From: Mucilaginibacter glaciei
GTDB lineage: Bacteria; Bacteroidota; Bacteroidia; Sphingobacteriales; Sphingobacteriaceae
Assembly: GCF_014773245.1 (NCBI RefSeq)
Contig: NZ_JACWMX010000009.1
Location: 62,001 to 126,000 of the forward strand
Direction of reading: 5' to 3'
Length of the DNA: 64,000 nucleotides
The notes under the pieces: generated by a model
The model's input: only the letters and a program-made list of their open reading frames with translations
Database searches by the model: none
What the model was told of the DNA's origin: nothing
Made by a program: the position numbers and the translations under genes
Shown: piece after piece, positions 36,332-44,612 of the stretch
Numbering within the stretch: position 1 is the stretch's first letter
How the letters are laid out: every line of letters starts with the position of its first letter

Positions 36332-36962
36332 GGGTTCCTCCTATATAATTGGCTACTTCTTTTAAAGCAAAATAAGCATTTATTTTTAAGTTCTTCTTCC
36401 GTTTCCACATGAGCGAGCGCTCTTTTTGTAATTCCATGGCCACCCTTTTGTAGTCACCGAACGCTAAAAATGCCGTCACCAAATAAAAATCCCGTTCCGG
36501 GTTCCAGTCATCAACAATATCCTGAAAGGCCGTAAATACATTGATCAGCGCATTTTTTTGTTGCTGATCTTTTAACCAAAAGAAAAACCGCAGATCTTCC
36601 TTTTTTAAATTCTCCAGGTATTTCCTGGCGCGGGTTAAGCCGTCACCTAACATACCGTAAGCAATCTCCTTATTTATAGGTGTTTCGATCAAACCCTCCA
36701 CCACGACATACCGCAGCTTAAAGTCTGAGCCATTCTTAATAATTGCTTCTTCTAAATCAAAAATCACTTTTACAGCATCTTCAATACGGTCCATTACACC
36801 CTGGAATTCATCCCCTAATGTGATCGTAAGCGGCGAAACCAAAATATCTTTCCTTGACTCATTGACGTCGCTGACCAGCTTTTTGAAAGCCAGCATCAGC
36901 GCGGCCTGATTCTCATCACGGCTATTGATGATATCAGCCATAATAATTACATACTCTTTCAT
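36324..36962 (-). CDS. SatD family protein
   Basis: A 212-residue SatD-family protein. Seen: ADIINSRD (residues 9-16, with Asp10) and ITLGDEFQG (residues 47-55). These resemble the two metal-binding strands of nucleotidyl cyclase-like palms (an Asp in the first strand and a GDEF-like hairpin), so a nucleotide-signalling role is possible, but this similarity is my reading and not established for SatD. The C-terminal 60 residues are helical, perhaps DNA-binding. It heads the three-gene leftward operon. A TATATTTG -7-like element lies at 36967-36974 on its strand. Confidence 0.75.
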   Translation of the reverse strand: MKEYVIIMADIINSRDENQAALMLAFKKLVSDVNESRKDILVSPLTITLGDEFQGVMDRIEDAVKVIFDLEEAIIKNGSDFKLRYVVVEGLIETPINKEIAYGMLGDGLTRARKYLENLKKEDLRFFFWLKDQQQKNALINVFTAFQDIVDDWNPERDFYLVTAFLAFGDYKRVAMELQKERSLMWKRKKNLKINAYFALKEVANYIGGTHA

Positions 36963-37061
36963 GTTTCAAATATAATGAAACAATCGTAATTATTGCAGTA
37001 AAAGTGAAATAATAAAGATAATTTCACAATTAATGAAATTTAAATCTCCTTATAAAATGAG

Positions 37062-37069
37062 TATGTTTG
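37062..37069 (+). promoter_or_regulatory. -7 element of the AAA ATPase gene
   Basis: TATGTTTG fits TAnnTTTG and lies 39 bases before the ATG at 37109. It makes the upstream TTG start at 37067 very unlikely, since transcription should begin near 37075. Confidence 0.45.
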
Positions 37070-37108
37070 AGTCAAAACCTAAATATAATCTTAACAACCA
37101 GCTGTCCC

Positions 37109-39322
37109 ATGATCGAATCGCTACACCTCAGAAATATTGCGACCTATGACCATAATGGCGTCTTAATTAAAGACCTCCGAAAAGTCAATTTCATTTATGG
37201 TGTCAATGGAAGCGGAAAAACCACTTTAACAAAATTGGTTTCTACCCCAAATGAACAGCCATTCAAAGACTGCCTATTGAAGTGGAAAAACAATCTGCCT
37301 TTAAGAGCACTCGTTTACAATAAAGAGTTCCGTGACAAAAACTTTGGTCAGGGAAAGATGGATGGTGTATTTACTTTAGGGCAAGCAACAAAAGAACAAG
37401 CAGCGTTAATTGAACAAAAAATAACCGACCGCAAAGCGTTTAAAGAGGATTTTAGTAAAAAAACAGAAACGCTGGATAAACAAAAGTTCCTTAAACTAGA
37501 ACGCGAGGCTGCATTTAAGGAAGCTGTTTGGGCGGATATTTATAAAAAGCATGAGCTTGAGTTCAAAGAGGCTTTTGCTGGCTACATGGTTAAGGAAAAT
37601 TTTAAAAATAATCTTCTTGTAGAAGCTGGTAATATATCGGCATCCCCCCCAGCTCACGAAACTTTAAAAGAGAAAGCAAAAACGATATTCGGCAAAGCCC
37701 CGGTAAATATCACGGCTATCAGCCCAATCATTTATGAGCGTTTATTGGAAATCGAAACCGATGCTATCTGGCAAAAGAAAATAATTGGTAAAGCAGATGT
37801 TGATATTGCTAAATTAATCCAGCGGCTCAATATCAACGATTGGGTAAATGAAGGTAGAAAACATATTCAAACGGATAGTATTGTTTGCCCATTTTGCCAG
37901 GAGTCTACGATCACTGAAGATTTCAGAAACCAATTAAATCGTTACTTCGATGAATCGTTCTTGGCCGATACGAAATTAGTGAAAACACTAATGGAGGAAT
38001 ATATCCGGCAAAGCGCCAATCTGGTCAATTTATTAGAGCAAGTAGAATCCGCTGAAAAAGCGAAAACCTCATCGAAATTAGATCAGGAGAAGTTTTCGGC
38101 CTATCTTAAAACCTTCTCCACACAAGTGATCGCGAACCAGGAATTATTAAACAATAAGATAAAGGAACCCAGCCGTGGTATCTCGTTAGTTTCCATTAAA
38201 GAACAATTAGATCATCTGGCAGAGCTGATCAGCGCCGCCAATAAAGATATTATCCGCCATAACTCAATTGTGTCTAATTTCGCTAAAGAAAAACAAGATT
38301 TGGTTAAACAGGTTTGGCGGTATATCACAGACGCGCATAAGATTACTATTCAGAATCATAAAACTGACCAGGATAACTTACAAAAAGCAATTGCCGGTAT
38401 TGAATCCGCTATCCATGAAACCACGAAGAAACACAATGCATTAAGTGCAGAAATTAAAGAACTGAGCAAAACCGTTACCAGCGTTCAGCCTTCCATTGAT
38501 AAGATCAACACAACACTTAGTTCTTACGGATTCCACAATTTCTCTATCGTCGCTTCAAAAACAGAAGCCAATAAATACCAGATCCAACGGGCTGACGGGA
38601 CGATCGCTGAATCAACGATGAGCGAAGGGGAAATTACTTTTATTACTTTTTTATATTTTCTTCAATTGACCAAAGGCAGCACTGTTGAAACCAGTGTTGC
38701 CGAAGAGCGAATTCTGGTCATTGACGACCCGATCAGTAGTTTGGATAGTAATGTATTGTTTGTCGTTAGTTCTTTGCTGAAAGAAATAATCAAAAGTATC
38801 AAAGCTGATAAAGGTAGTATTCGGCAATTAATACTTTTAACACACAATGTTTACTTTCACAAAGAGGTTTCCTTCATTGATGGACACCATAGTCCTTGTA
38901 AGGATACGGCCTATTGGATGCTACGTAAGACACAGCGCGTGACGACCATTCAACCATTCGAAATGAAAAATCCGATCCAAAACTCTTACGAATTGTTATG
39001 GGCAGAACTAAAGAACCGGGCGGAGCATTCCGGAATAACGATTCAAAACACAATGCGCCGGATTATTGAAAATTACTTCAGATTGCTGGGTAAGTACGGG
39101 GATGATCAGATCATCAAGAAATTCAGCAGTCATGAGGAGCAGGAAATATGCCGTTCGCTGATTTGCTGGATTAATGATGGTTCACATAGCATGCCGGACG
39201 ACCTGTTTATCGAGCATCAAGCAGATATCATTGAAAAATATTTCACAGTGTTCGAGAAAATATTTGACCATATGGATCACAAAGCGCATTTTAATATGAT
39301 GATGGGCAATCCTGCGGCCTAA
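37109..39322 (+). CDS. AAA_13 ATPase, RloC/PrrC-like with zinc-hook motif
   Basis: A 737-residue ATPase. Walker A GVNGSGKTT is at residues 31-39, Walker B ILVIDDP near 534, and long helical arms between them carry CPFC near residue 260, like the zinc hook of RloC. The C-terminal domain has a RRIIENYF helix (Arg-x3-Glu) and, about 40 residues later, NDGSHS. PrrC uses an Arg-x3-Glu plus His triad for tRNA anticodon cleavage, so a related nuclease is possible. It may be a suicide defence protein. It is divergent from SatD and its stop lies 3 bases from that of the PIN gene. Confidence 0.75.
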   Translation: MIESLHLRNIATYDHNGVLIKDLRKVNFIYGVNGSGKTTLTKLVSTPNEQPFKDCLLKWKNNLPLRALVYNKEFRDKNFGQGKMDGVFTLGQATKEQAALIEQKITDRKAFKEDFSKKTETLDKQKFLKLEREAAFKEAVWADIYKKHELEFKEAFAGYMVKENFKNNLLVEAGNISASPPAHETLKEKAKTIFGKAPVNITAISPIIYERLLEIETDAIWQKKIIGKADVDIAKLIQRLNINDWVNEGRKHIQTDSIVCPFCQESTITEDFRNQLNRYFDESFLADTKLVKTLMEEYIRQSANLVNLLEQVESAEKAKTSSKLDQEKFSAYLKTFSTQVIANQELLNNKIKEPSRGISLVSIKEQLDHLAELISAANKDIIRHNSIVSNFAKEKQDLVKQVWRYITDAHKITIQNHKTDQDNLQKAIAGIESAIHETTKKHNALSAEIKELSKTVTSVQPSIDKINTTLSSYGFHNFSIVASKTEANKYQIQRADGTIAESTMSEGEITFITFLYFLQLTKGSTVETSVAEERILVIDDPISSLDSNVLFVVSSLLKEIIKSIKADKGSIRQLILLTHNVYFHKEVSFIDGHHSPCKDTAYWMLRKTQRVTTIQPFEMKNPIQNSYELLWAELKNRAEHSGITIQNTMRRIIENYFRLLGKYGDDQIIKKFSSHEEQEICRSLICWINDGSHSMPDDLFIEHQADIIEKYFTVFEKIFDHMDHKAHFNMMMGNPAA

Positions 39323-39325
39323 ATG

Positions 39326-39835
39326 TCAGGTATTCCACTTTTTTAAACGGTTTTGAATTTCCCGGGTCAATTCCGCGCTGTGCTGGTAAATAAAATTAGT
39401 GACCAGCAGTTCCTTGAGTTTAGCAGATGCCTGGGCCTGATTAAGTATTTTATTTTCGATCAGCTGGTCAAAGATCCAAAGCATCCCATGATATTCAATG
39501 GCGCGTTTTTTACCATATTGTCTTACCGCTTTATCACCGCTTAATAAGATGGCATTGAGTTTCCTGGCCAGGTGCAAAACGGTTTTGTCCACCATGGATA
39601 ATGACCTGGGATAATTTTCCTGAAAAATCTCCAGACGGTCAGTTTGGTCAAGCGAGTGGATGGTTAGTTTTCCTACTGACTGATAAGCCATCAGGAGTTG
39701 CTGCTGATCAGCATACAGTTCATTAAACACGTCCAGCGAGGTGTGAACCTCTACGTTTAAACGAAAAAAGGCTGAATTCAGCCTTAAATCACACAGATCG
39801 ATAAATATACAAGCATCGGTGACCGCTAATTTCAT
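39326..39835 (-). CDS. PIN-domain RNase toxin-like protein
   Basis: A 169-residue PIN domain. The acidic active-site residues can be placed at Asp7 (VTDACIFIDL), Glu39, Asp83 (MVDKTVLHLA) and Asp101 (LLSGDKAVRQYG), so it is probably an active metal-dependent RNase. Its start overlaps the upstream XRE-ImmA/IrrE gene by one base, the layout of a two-gene toxin module. Confidence 0.8.
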   Translation of the reverse strand: MKLAVTDACIFIDLCDLRLNSAFFRLNVEVHTSLDVFNELYADQQQLLMAYQSVGKLTIHSLDQTDRLEIFQENYPRSLSMVDKTVLHLARKLNAILLSGDKAVRQYGKKRAIEYHGMLWIFDQLIENKILNQAQASAKLKELLVTNFIYQHSAELTREIQNRLKKWNT

Positions 39836-40896
39836 TACACTAACGAATAGGCGTCCGCTTTAAATTCAGCCACAGTTTTATTGTTAAATCCCGCAGCTTT
39901 ACTCAAAGAGATCAAATCTTCCGCTAACGCTCTGAAAAGTAACTGCTTAAACCGCTTTGATTTTTCATTAGAAGTGAAATCATAGGGTTCTTCAACCTGC
40001 CAGTTCTGCTCCCGGATATAAGCAAAGAAATTCTTGCAATAACTTTTGGAAATGATCCCGACATGCATGGCGCGCATTACCATAGCCTGTATGGAAATAC
40101 CATACTCTTCTTTAAGTACCCCTAATTCCTGTATCAATAATTTATTTCTACTTTGACCCAGTTCCTTTTTAATGGCATCCGCGTGAAATAACATAGCACC
40201 GGCAAAATAGTGACAAAGCTTTTCCTTTTCATTATCGGGAAGGTCCCGTGCTATCGTTAAAAGAAGGTGACCCAGTTCATGCATTACAGTGAATCGCTTA
40301 CGGTCGTCCTTTTTTACCCGGCTGATATTGATCGCGATGACCGGGATCTTTCCGTTAACCAGGGTCTGCATACCATCAAAACCAACTTCGGCCTCGATCT
40401 CGATCACTTTAATATGGTTATCTTCTAAAAGTTCAACCGTATTGGCGATCGGGTCGGTACCCAGCTTCCATTTTTTACGGACCTCATTAGCCGCCTCTTC
40501 GACTTGTTCCAGGGTACTCACTTCACCAAAACCGGCAAGCGGATTAATGAAGTCTGAACCAATGCCAATGATCTCTTCTAATTCCAGATAACGCGACAAG
40601 TAATCCTTGGTCTCTTCAATGATCCTGTTTTCTTCTTTGGCCGGCAACTTATCGAGTTTACGAAAAGCGATCTCGCCCAACTCGATTTTCATTTCCCGGA
40701 AGAAGAAATCAGGGCGCACTTTTAAAACATCGCAGAGATAACCGATCATTTCACTGTTCGGGATCACATCTCCTTTTTCATATTTGTGCAAAGCCTGCCG
40801 GCTTACCTTATTCAGCAATTCATCGGCGAGTTCCTGGAGGGATAAGCCACGCAATAACCTGGCTGATCTGAACCGTTCCGCAAAAATACTGCTCAT
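39835..40896 (-). CDS. XRE regulator fused to ImmA/IrrE metallopeptidase
   Basis: I chose the Met at 40896 because AGGAG lies just before it and the promoter at 40941-40971 starts transcription after the upstream Met codons. The 353-residue protein has an N-terminal XRE helix-turn-helix (residues about 5-60; LSLQELADELLNKVSRQALH) and an ImmA/IrrE zinc peptidase with HELGH near residue 205. Such proteins repress a toxin module or phage genes and cleave a repressor on stress. It controls the PIN gene downstream and possibly the divergent ubiquitin-like operon. Confidence 0.88.
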   Translation of the reverse strand: MSSIFAERFRSARLLRGLSLQELADELLNKVSRQALHKYEKGDVIPNSEMIGYLCDVLKVRPDFFFREMKIELGEIAFRKLDKLPAKEENRIIEETKDYLSRYLELEEIIGIGSDFINPLAGFGEVSTLEQVEEAANEVRKKWKLGTDPIANTVELLEDNHIKVIEIEAEVGFDGMQTLVNGKIPVIAINISRVKKDDRKRFTVMHELGHLLLTIARDLPDNEKEKLCHYFAGAMLFHADAIKKELGQSRNKLLIQELGVLKEEYGISIQAMVMRAMHVGIISKSYCKNFFAYIREQNWQVEEPYDFTSNEKSKRFKQLLFRALAEDLISLSKAAGFNNKTVAEFKADAYSLV

Positions 40897-40940
40897 AGGC
40901 TCCTTTGAGTTTTCATTTGATTCATATAGTGGGTTGTTTA

Positions 40941-40971
40941 CAAACATAGTATTTTTTGTATGGTTTGTCAA
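40941..40971 (-). promoter_or_regulatory. Promoter of the XRE-ImmA/PIN module
   Basis: On the minus strand TTG (40969-40971), 20 bases and TATGTTTG (40941-40948) form a complete Bacteroidota promoter. Its -33 part is inside a TTGACAAA half-site that recurs in the nearby inverted repeat. Confidence 0.75.
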
Positions 40972-40987
40972 TTAGAAGTAAAAAATA

Positions 40988-41004
40988 TGACACTAACTGT
41001 GTCA
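40988..41004. promoter_or_regulatory. Inverted repeat TGACAC-N5-GTGTCA
   Basis: A perfect 6-bp inverted repeat with a 5-base centre between the divergent promoters; a likely operator. The TGACA core matches the half-sites on both sides. Confidence 0.5.
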
Positions 41005-41045
41005 ATGATACGGTAATTGAAGCTAATGAAGGCAAAGCTAAAAAT

Positions 41046-41090
41046 ATTAGTTGACAAAGTGTTATTTATTTAAACATTTTGTCAACTAAT
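41046..41090. promoter_or_regulatory. Long inverted repeat with TTGACAAA cores
   Basis: Two perfect 13-base arms (41046-41058 and 41078-41090) spaced by 19 bases, each holding TTGACAAA. A further TTGACA at 41095 overlaps the -33 position of a rightward promoter for the multiubiquitin gene (TTG, 20 bases, AGTATTTG at 41118-41125, one or two bases off consensus). This looks like a shared operator for both directions, presumably bound by the XRE protein. Confidence 0.6.
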
Positions 41091-41146
41091 GTGGTTGACA
41101 TTTTGTACGTTTGTAATAGTATTTGTTAACCTAATTCTTTTTACTG

Positions 41147-41839
41147 ATGGAAAATCAAAAACAAGGGGCAGACCTTTCAACTGCAAACATTTTAAAACTG
41201 ATCATCGAGGGTAAGCCTTTTGATTGGAAAGAGCAGTATATCCTGGGTAACCAGGTGCGCAAACTTGGAAATGCGCCTGCCGAAAGCGATACTTTCCTGG
41301 CTATTAAAAAGCCCTGGGAAGATGAATTGATTGGTGATGCGGATAAGGTCGATCTGGCCCGGCCGGGTATCGAGCAGTTCTATTTTAAACGTTTCCTGAT
41401 GTTAACGATCCACGGGAAGCAGTATAAATGGTACGAACAGTACATTACTGGCGCGGAGATCAAGGACCTGGCGGCTATTGAAGCTACTGACCAACTATGG
41501 CTTTCAATCGAAAAACCCTGGGAGGATGAGTTGATCAGTGACCACGAAAAGGTAGACCTGGCGCGTCCGGGGATCGAGCATTTTTACAGTAAGCCGGTGG
41601 AAAAGACGATCACATTGATCATCAGCGGCGTGCCGAAATCCTGGGATAAGCCTAAGATCTCATTCAAGGAGGTGATCGTCCTGGCTTACGGTGAGTATAT
41701 CGATAGCCCGGCCATGATCTACACCGTAGCTTACGAGGATGGTCCTAAACAAAATCCGGAAGGCTCTATGATCAAGGATAAGGAAGTGTTTACTAAAGAC
41801 AAAATGATTTTCCATGCAACAGCAACTAATCAGTCTTAG
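41147..41839 (+). CDS. Multiubiquitin protein with three Ubl repeats
   Basis: A 230-residue protein made of three ubiquitin-like repeats (residues about 15-80, 82-149 and 153-230). Repeats 1 and 2 share the block KPWEDELI followed by KVDLARPGIE and FY; repeat 3 is more diverged and ends NPEGSM...MIFHATATNQS, the family's typical C-terminus, with no Gly-Gly. Bacterial multiubiquitin proteins are encoded beside E1/E2-like proteins and are thought to be conjugated or act as the Ubl. It heads the conjugation operon; the next gene overlaps it by 26 bases. Confidence 0.92.
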   Translation: MENQKQGADLSTANILKLIIEGKPFDWKEQYILGNQVRKLGNAPAESDTFLAIKKPWEDELIGDADKVDLARPGIEQFYFKRFLMLTIHGKQYKWYEQYITGAEIKDLAAIEATDQLWLSIEKPWEDELISDHEKVDLARPGIEHFYSKPVEKTITLIISGVPKSWDKPKISFKEVIVLAYGEYIDSPAMIYTVAYEDGPKQNPEGSMIKDKEVFTKDKMIFHATATNQS

Positions 41840-42254
41840 TCCGGACCTGGCCAGACTTGAGGCCGAAGGTTTCGACATTTCGGTGGATGGCGCGTATTTG
41901 ATTACGCGCCGTCTGCCTTATGTTGATGCGCAAAAAAAGGTTCAATACGGCACCTTAATTTGTGTGCTTACGCTGGCCACACCGACGAGAACCGGACAGC
42001 CACAGGACCATACCAGTTATTTTTGTGGTGAAACACCTTGCGATAGCTTGGGTGTAGGCTTGACCGGTCTCGTGAATAACAGCAATAAGCAACAGTTAAC
42101 GAATATGCTGGTGGCGGATCATTATTTTTCAAGCAAGCCCGCCAGCGGCAATTACCCTGATTTTTATGAAAAGGTTTCGACCTATGCGAAAATCATCGGG
42201 GTGCAGGCCCAGGCGATAGATCCTGCCGTAACCTGGAAACCATTAAAGCAATAA
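41814..42254 (+). CDS. E2-like protein (DUF6791 type)
   Basis: A 146-residue protein that resembles the E2-like N-terminal domain (DUF6791) usually joined to a ThiF E1 in multiubiquitin operons. Landmarks are HTSYFCGETPCD at residues 66-77, an Asn-Asn pair near 88, and YFSSKP then DFYEKVSTYAKII. Cys71 or Cys76 are candidates for the carrier cysteine; I cannot decide which. Here it is a separate gene from the E1, unlike the common fused form. It overlaps the Ubl gene by 26 bases and ends 1 base before the E1 gene. Confidence 0.75.
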   Translation: MQQQLISLSPDLARLEAEGFDISVDGAYLITRRLPYVDAQKKVQYGTLICVLTLATPTRTGQPQDHTSYFCGETPCDSLGVGLTGLVNNSNKQQLTNMLVADHYFSSKPASGNYPDFYEKVSTYAKIIGVQAQAIDPAVTWKPLKQ

Positions 42255-42255
42255 A

Positions 42256-42996
42256 ATGATGAAAAATAATGTATTTAAATACCCCGATACCAATTCGGCC
42301 CGGGCAAAGATCGAGGTCTTCAACGAAAAGTTTGAGGGCATGAAAATCGCTATTATCGGCTTGGGCGGGACAGGTTCATACACACTCGACCTGGTTTCCA
42401 AAACGCCGGTGGCCGAGATCCACCTCTTTGACGGTGATATCTTCCAACTGCACAATGCGTTCCGGGCACCTGGTGCCACGCCGGCCGCTAAATTTGAAAG
42501 CGCGCCGAACTTATTCAAAGTTGATTATTATCACGAGACCTATAGCGAGATGCATGGCGGGATCAAGCCGCATGCCTATTATTTAACTACCGATAACCTG
42601 GCTGAGCTGGACGGCTTTGACTTTGTATTTATCAGCGTAGATAAAAATGAGGTCCGCCACTTCCTGACTACCGGCCTGCTGAAGATGGGTATTTCTTTTA
42701 TCGATGTCGGCTTAGGCGTAAATGCGTTGAACGATAATTTAGTGGGAACACTTCGGGTAACCCGCGGCACTGCTCAGAAAAGCGATCACTTGATTAACCG
42801 GATCGGCAGGGATGAGCTGAAAGCCGATGAATATGCCACCAATATTCAGATTGCCGACCTGAATTGCCTGAACGCGAGTTTAGCGGTGCTGAGCTGGAAA
42901 AAACATGTGGGCTTTTACCAGGACCTTAAAAAGGAACATAATCAATTATTTTTTATCAATACGGGGAGGCTATTAAATGAAGACTTTGACGCTTGA
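42256..42996 (+). CDS. E1-like ThiF adenylyltransferase of the Ubl operon
   Basis: A 246-residue E1-like enzyme. The ATP-binding loop is GLGGTGS at residues 35-41, the acidic strand FDGD ends at 61, an FRAPG loop follows, and a second conserved part is FVFISVDKNEVR. It should adenylate the Ubl C-terminus. A Cys in ADLNCLNASLA near residue 200 is a candidate thioester site but is not proven. It overlaps the DUF6527 gene by 20 bases. It is a second E1-like gene in the window besides the PRTRC ThiF. Confidence 0.88.
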   Translation: MMKNNVFKYPDTNSARAKIEVFNEKFEGMKIAIIGLGGTGSYTLDLVSKTPVAEIHLFDGDIFQLHNAFRAPGATPAAKFESAPNLFKVDYYHETYSEMHGGIKPHAYYLTTDNLAELDGFDFVFISVDKNEVRHFLTTGLLKMGISFIDVGLGVNALNDNLVGTLRVTRGTAQKSDHLINRIGRDELKADEYATNIQIADLNCLNASLAVLSWKKHVGFYQDLKKEHNQLFFINTGRLLNEDFDA

Positions 42997-43330
42997 GTTT
43001 GTGGAGTTCATCCCGGAACAACTGGCCGAAGGTGTACTTTATATTTCTATGAAATATAAAGCTGCCAGGCACCGCTGTGCCTGCGGCTGCGGTACGGTTA
43101 TCATAACCCCAATCAGTCCGAGGCACTGGAATCTGAAGTACGATGGCAAAGGGGTGACCCTTTCGCCGTCGATCGGTAACTGGAACTTTGATTGCCAATC
43201 CCATTACTGGATCGTTAAGAACGAGATCAGGTGGGCCAGGAAATGGAGCGATGATGAAATACAAGAACTAAAGCCAAAGAAGAAAGCGTATTTAAAAAAG
43301 ATCGGCAGCTATCTAAAATCTTTGTTTTGA
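42977..43330 (+). CDS. DUF6527 family protein of the Ubl operon
   Basis: A 117-residue protein with a zinc-type site: Cys34, Cys36 and Cys38 in HRCACGCG, then Cys73 and His76 in DCQSHYW. The intervening PSIGNW core (Ser65, Gly67) is the most conserved part of DUF6527. DUF6527 is regularly found with multiubiquitin and E1/E2-like genes; a processing or deconjugating role is plausible in place of the JAB peptidase, which is absent here. It overlaps the E1 gene, confirming one operon. Confidence 0.88.
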   Translation: MKTLTLEFVEFIPEQLAEGVLYISMKYKAARHRCACGCGTVIITPISPRHWNLKYDGKGVTLSPSIGNWNFDCQSHYWIVKNEIRWARKWSDDEIQELKPKKKAYLKKIGSYLKSLF

Positions 43331-43381
43331 TCACGTATGTGAGAATAATTTTTTAAATTCATCAGCTAAACCTAAGGCGCT

Positions 43382-44611
43382 ATGAATGAAACCACTATCC
43401 AGGTCCTGTTAGATACCACCGCTGAACGTGTCCCGTTCAACAAAAGATCGTTCGCAATAAAACTGGATAAGGGTGAGTTGTTCAAATACGCGGTTTGGAT
43501 GCTGGAAGTGCCGTCGCATGTTAAAGAATCGGATTTTGACTACTTGCAAAGTAAAGTGCCGAGTTTAGAAGGTCTTTACAGCGACTATATTGAGTTTACC
43601 GCCGATTCTATTGTTAATCTGTGTACCGATGACCGTACTAAGCAACTGATCTCAGAGATGATCGGTATTGGTGTCGGTCTCAAATATTCCACATTGCTGT
43701 TGTCAATCAACCCCAATCAGTTTAAGAAGATCGGCGTACCGGTAGAGGGCAAATATTTAGATTATGCCGTTGTTAAGGATGCCAAGGAATACGAAATAGA
43801 AACGAAAGGGACCATCAGTGATTATTATTCGGCGATGAAGAATGACATCATCGCTAAGAAGGCTGCCCAGGGCCGTGCTATACACCTGAGGTTCGGCACC
43901 ATTATGATGCTGGTCAAAGATACCGCCGGCAGTGTGTCTAAGTGTGTCATTGTGGACGATCCGCCAACCGACGTACCCGCTCCTGAAGTAGATGTTTACG
44001 AGATCGCTTTGCTTTACTACGCGATGTATTTAAGCTTTATTCTGGACTCCAAATATTATAACAAATTTATAAGGCCGTTAAAACGCGGCAGAAACAATAG
44101 CGTTCGCATCCAGCAAAATAAATTCTTTGCCAAGTACTATTTCCAAAACCGCACCTACTATGGGGAATGTTTTGATTACCGGCTCATCCGGGAAAACGTC
44201 AGTTTTGTGGAGTCCAATAGTGATACGGATGATATTTTCAGGCAAATCACCGAAAGGGTTGGCCGGATCAAGTTTTTCCTTGGTGTGGAATCTACGGTGA
44301 TAGAGGCGATCAACAACGCCAATAAAGATCTTTTGCTTGCTTATCACTCACCAAAAACCTTCACGCAGTCAGATGGCGTTTACAAGTGTTTAGATACGGA
44401 CGGTATTTTGATCATCAAATCGCAAAACGGGCATGATCAGCAACTTGAACAGGTTTTTTCAGAAGACGTGGTGAAGGAACGCTTAGGTCTTTATGATCGC
44501 TATTTAAAAGGAGAAGCCCACTTATGCGGCGCGCCCTGTACCAGCCCCGGCATTGAAGGAAAACCCTGCGAAAGACGCACCTTCAGGAGAAACTGCTTCT
44601 TTCACCGCTAA
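43382..44611 (+). CDS. Unknown protein with nuclease-like motif and Cys-rich tail
   Basis: A 409-residue protein with no named family that I recognise. Residues 127-142 contain Asp127 and then Glu140-Thr-Lys142 (YEIETKG), a PD-(D/E)XK-like arrangement; the flanking helix and strand pattern is compatible but not proof. The last 30 residues hold four Cys and a His (CGAPC, KPCERR, CFFHR), a likely zinc site. It follows DUF6527 by 51 bases in the same direction and may be the effector or target of the conjugation operon. Confidence 0.55.
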   Translation: MNETTIQVLLDTTAERVPFNKRSFAIKLDKGELFKYAVWMLEVPSHVKESDFDYLQSKVPSLEGLYSDYIEFTADSIVNLCTDDRTKQLISEMIGIGVGLKYSTLLLSINPNQFKKIGVPVEGKYLDYAVVKDAKEYEIETKGTISDYYSAMKNDIIAKKAAQGRAIHLRFGTIMMLVKDTAGSVSKCVIVDDPPTDVPAPEVDVYEIALLYYAMYLSFILDSKYYNKFIRPLKRGRNNSVRIQQNKFFAKYYFQNRTYYGECFDYRLIRENVSFVESNSDTDDIFRQITERVGRIKFFLGVESTVIEAINNANKDLLLAYHSPKTFTQSDGVYKCLDTDGILIIKSQNGHDQQLEQVFSEDVVKERLGLYDRYLKGEAHLCGAPCTSPGIEGKPCERRTFRRNCFFHR

Positions 44612-44612
44612 T

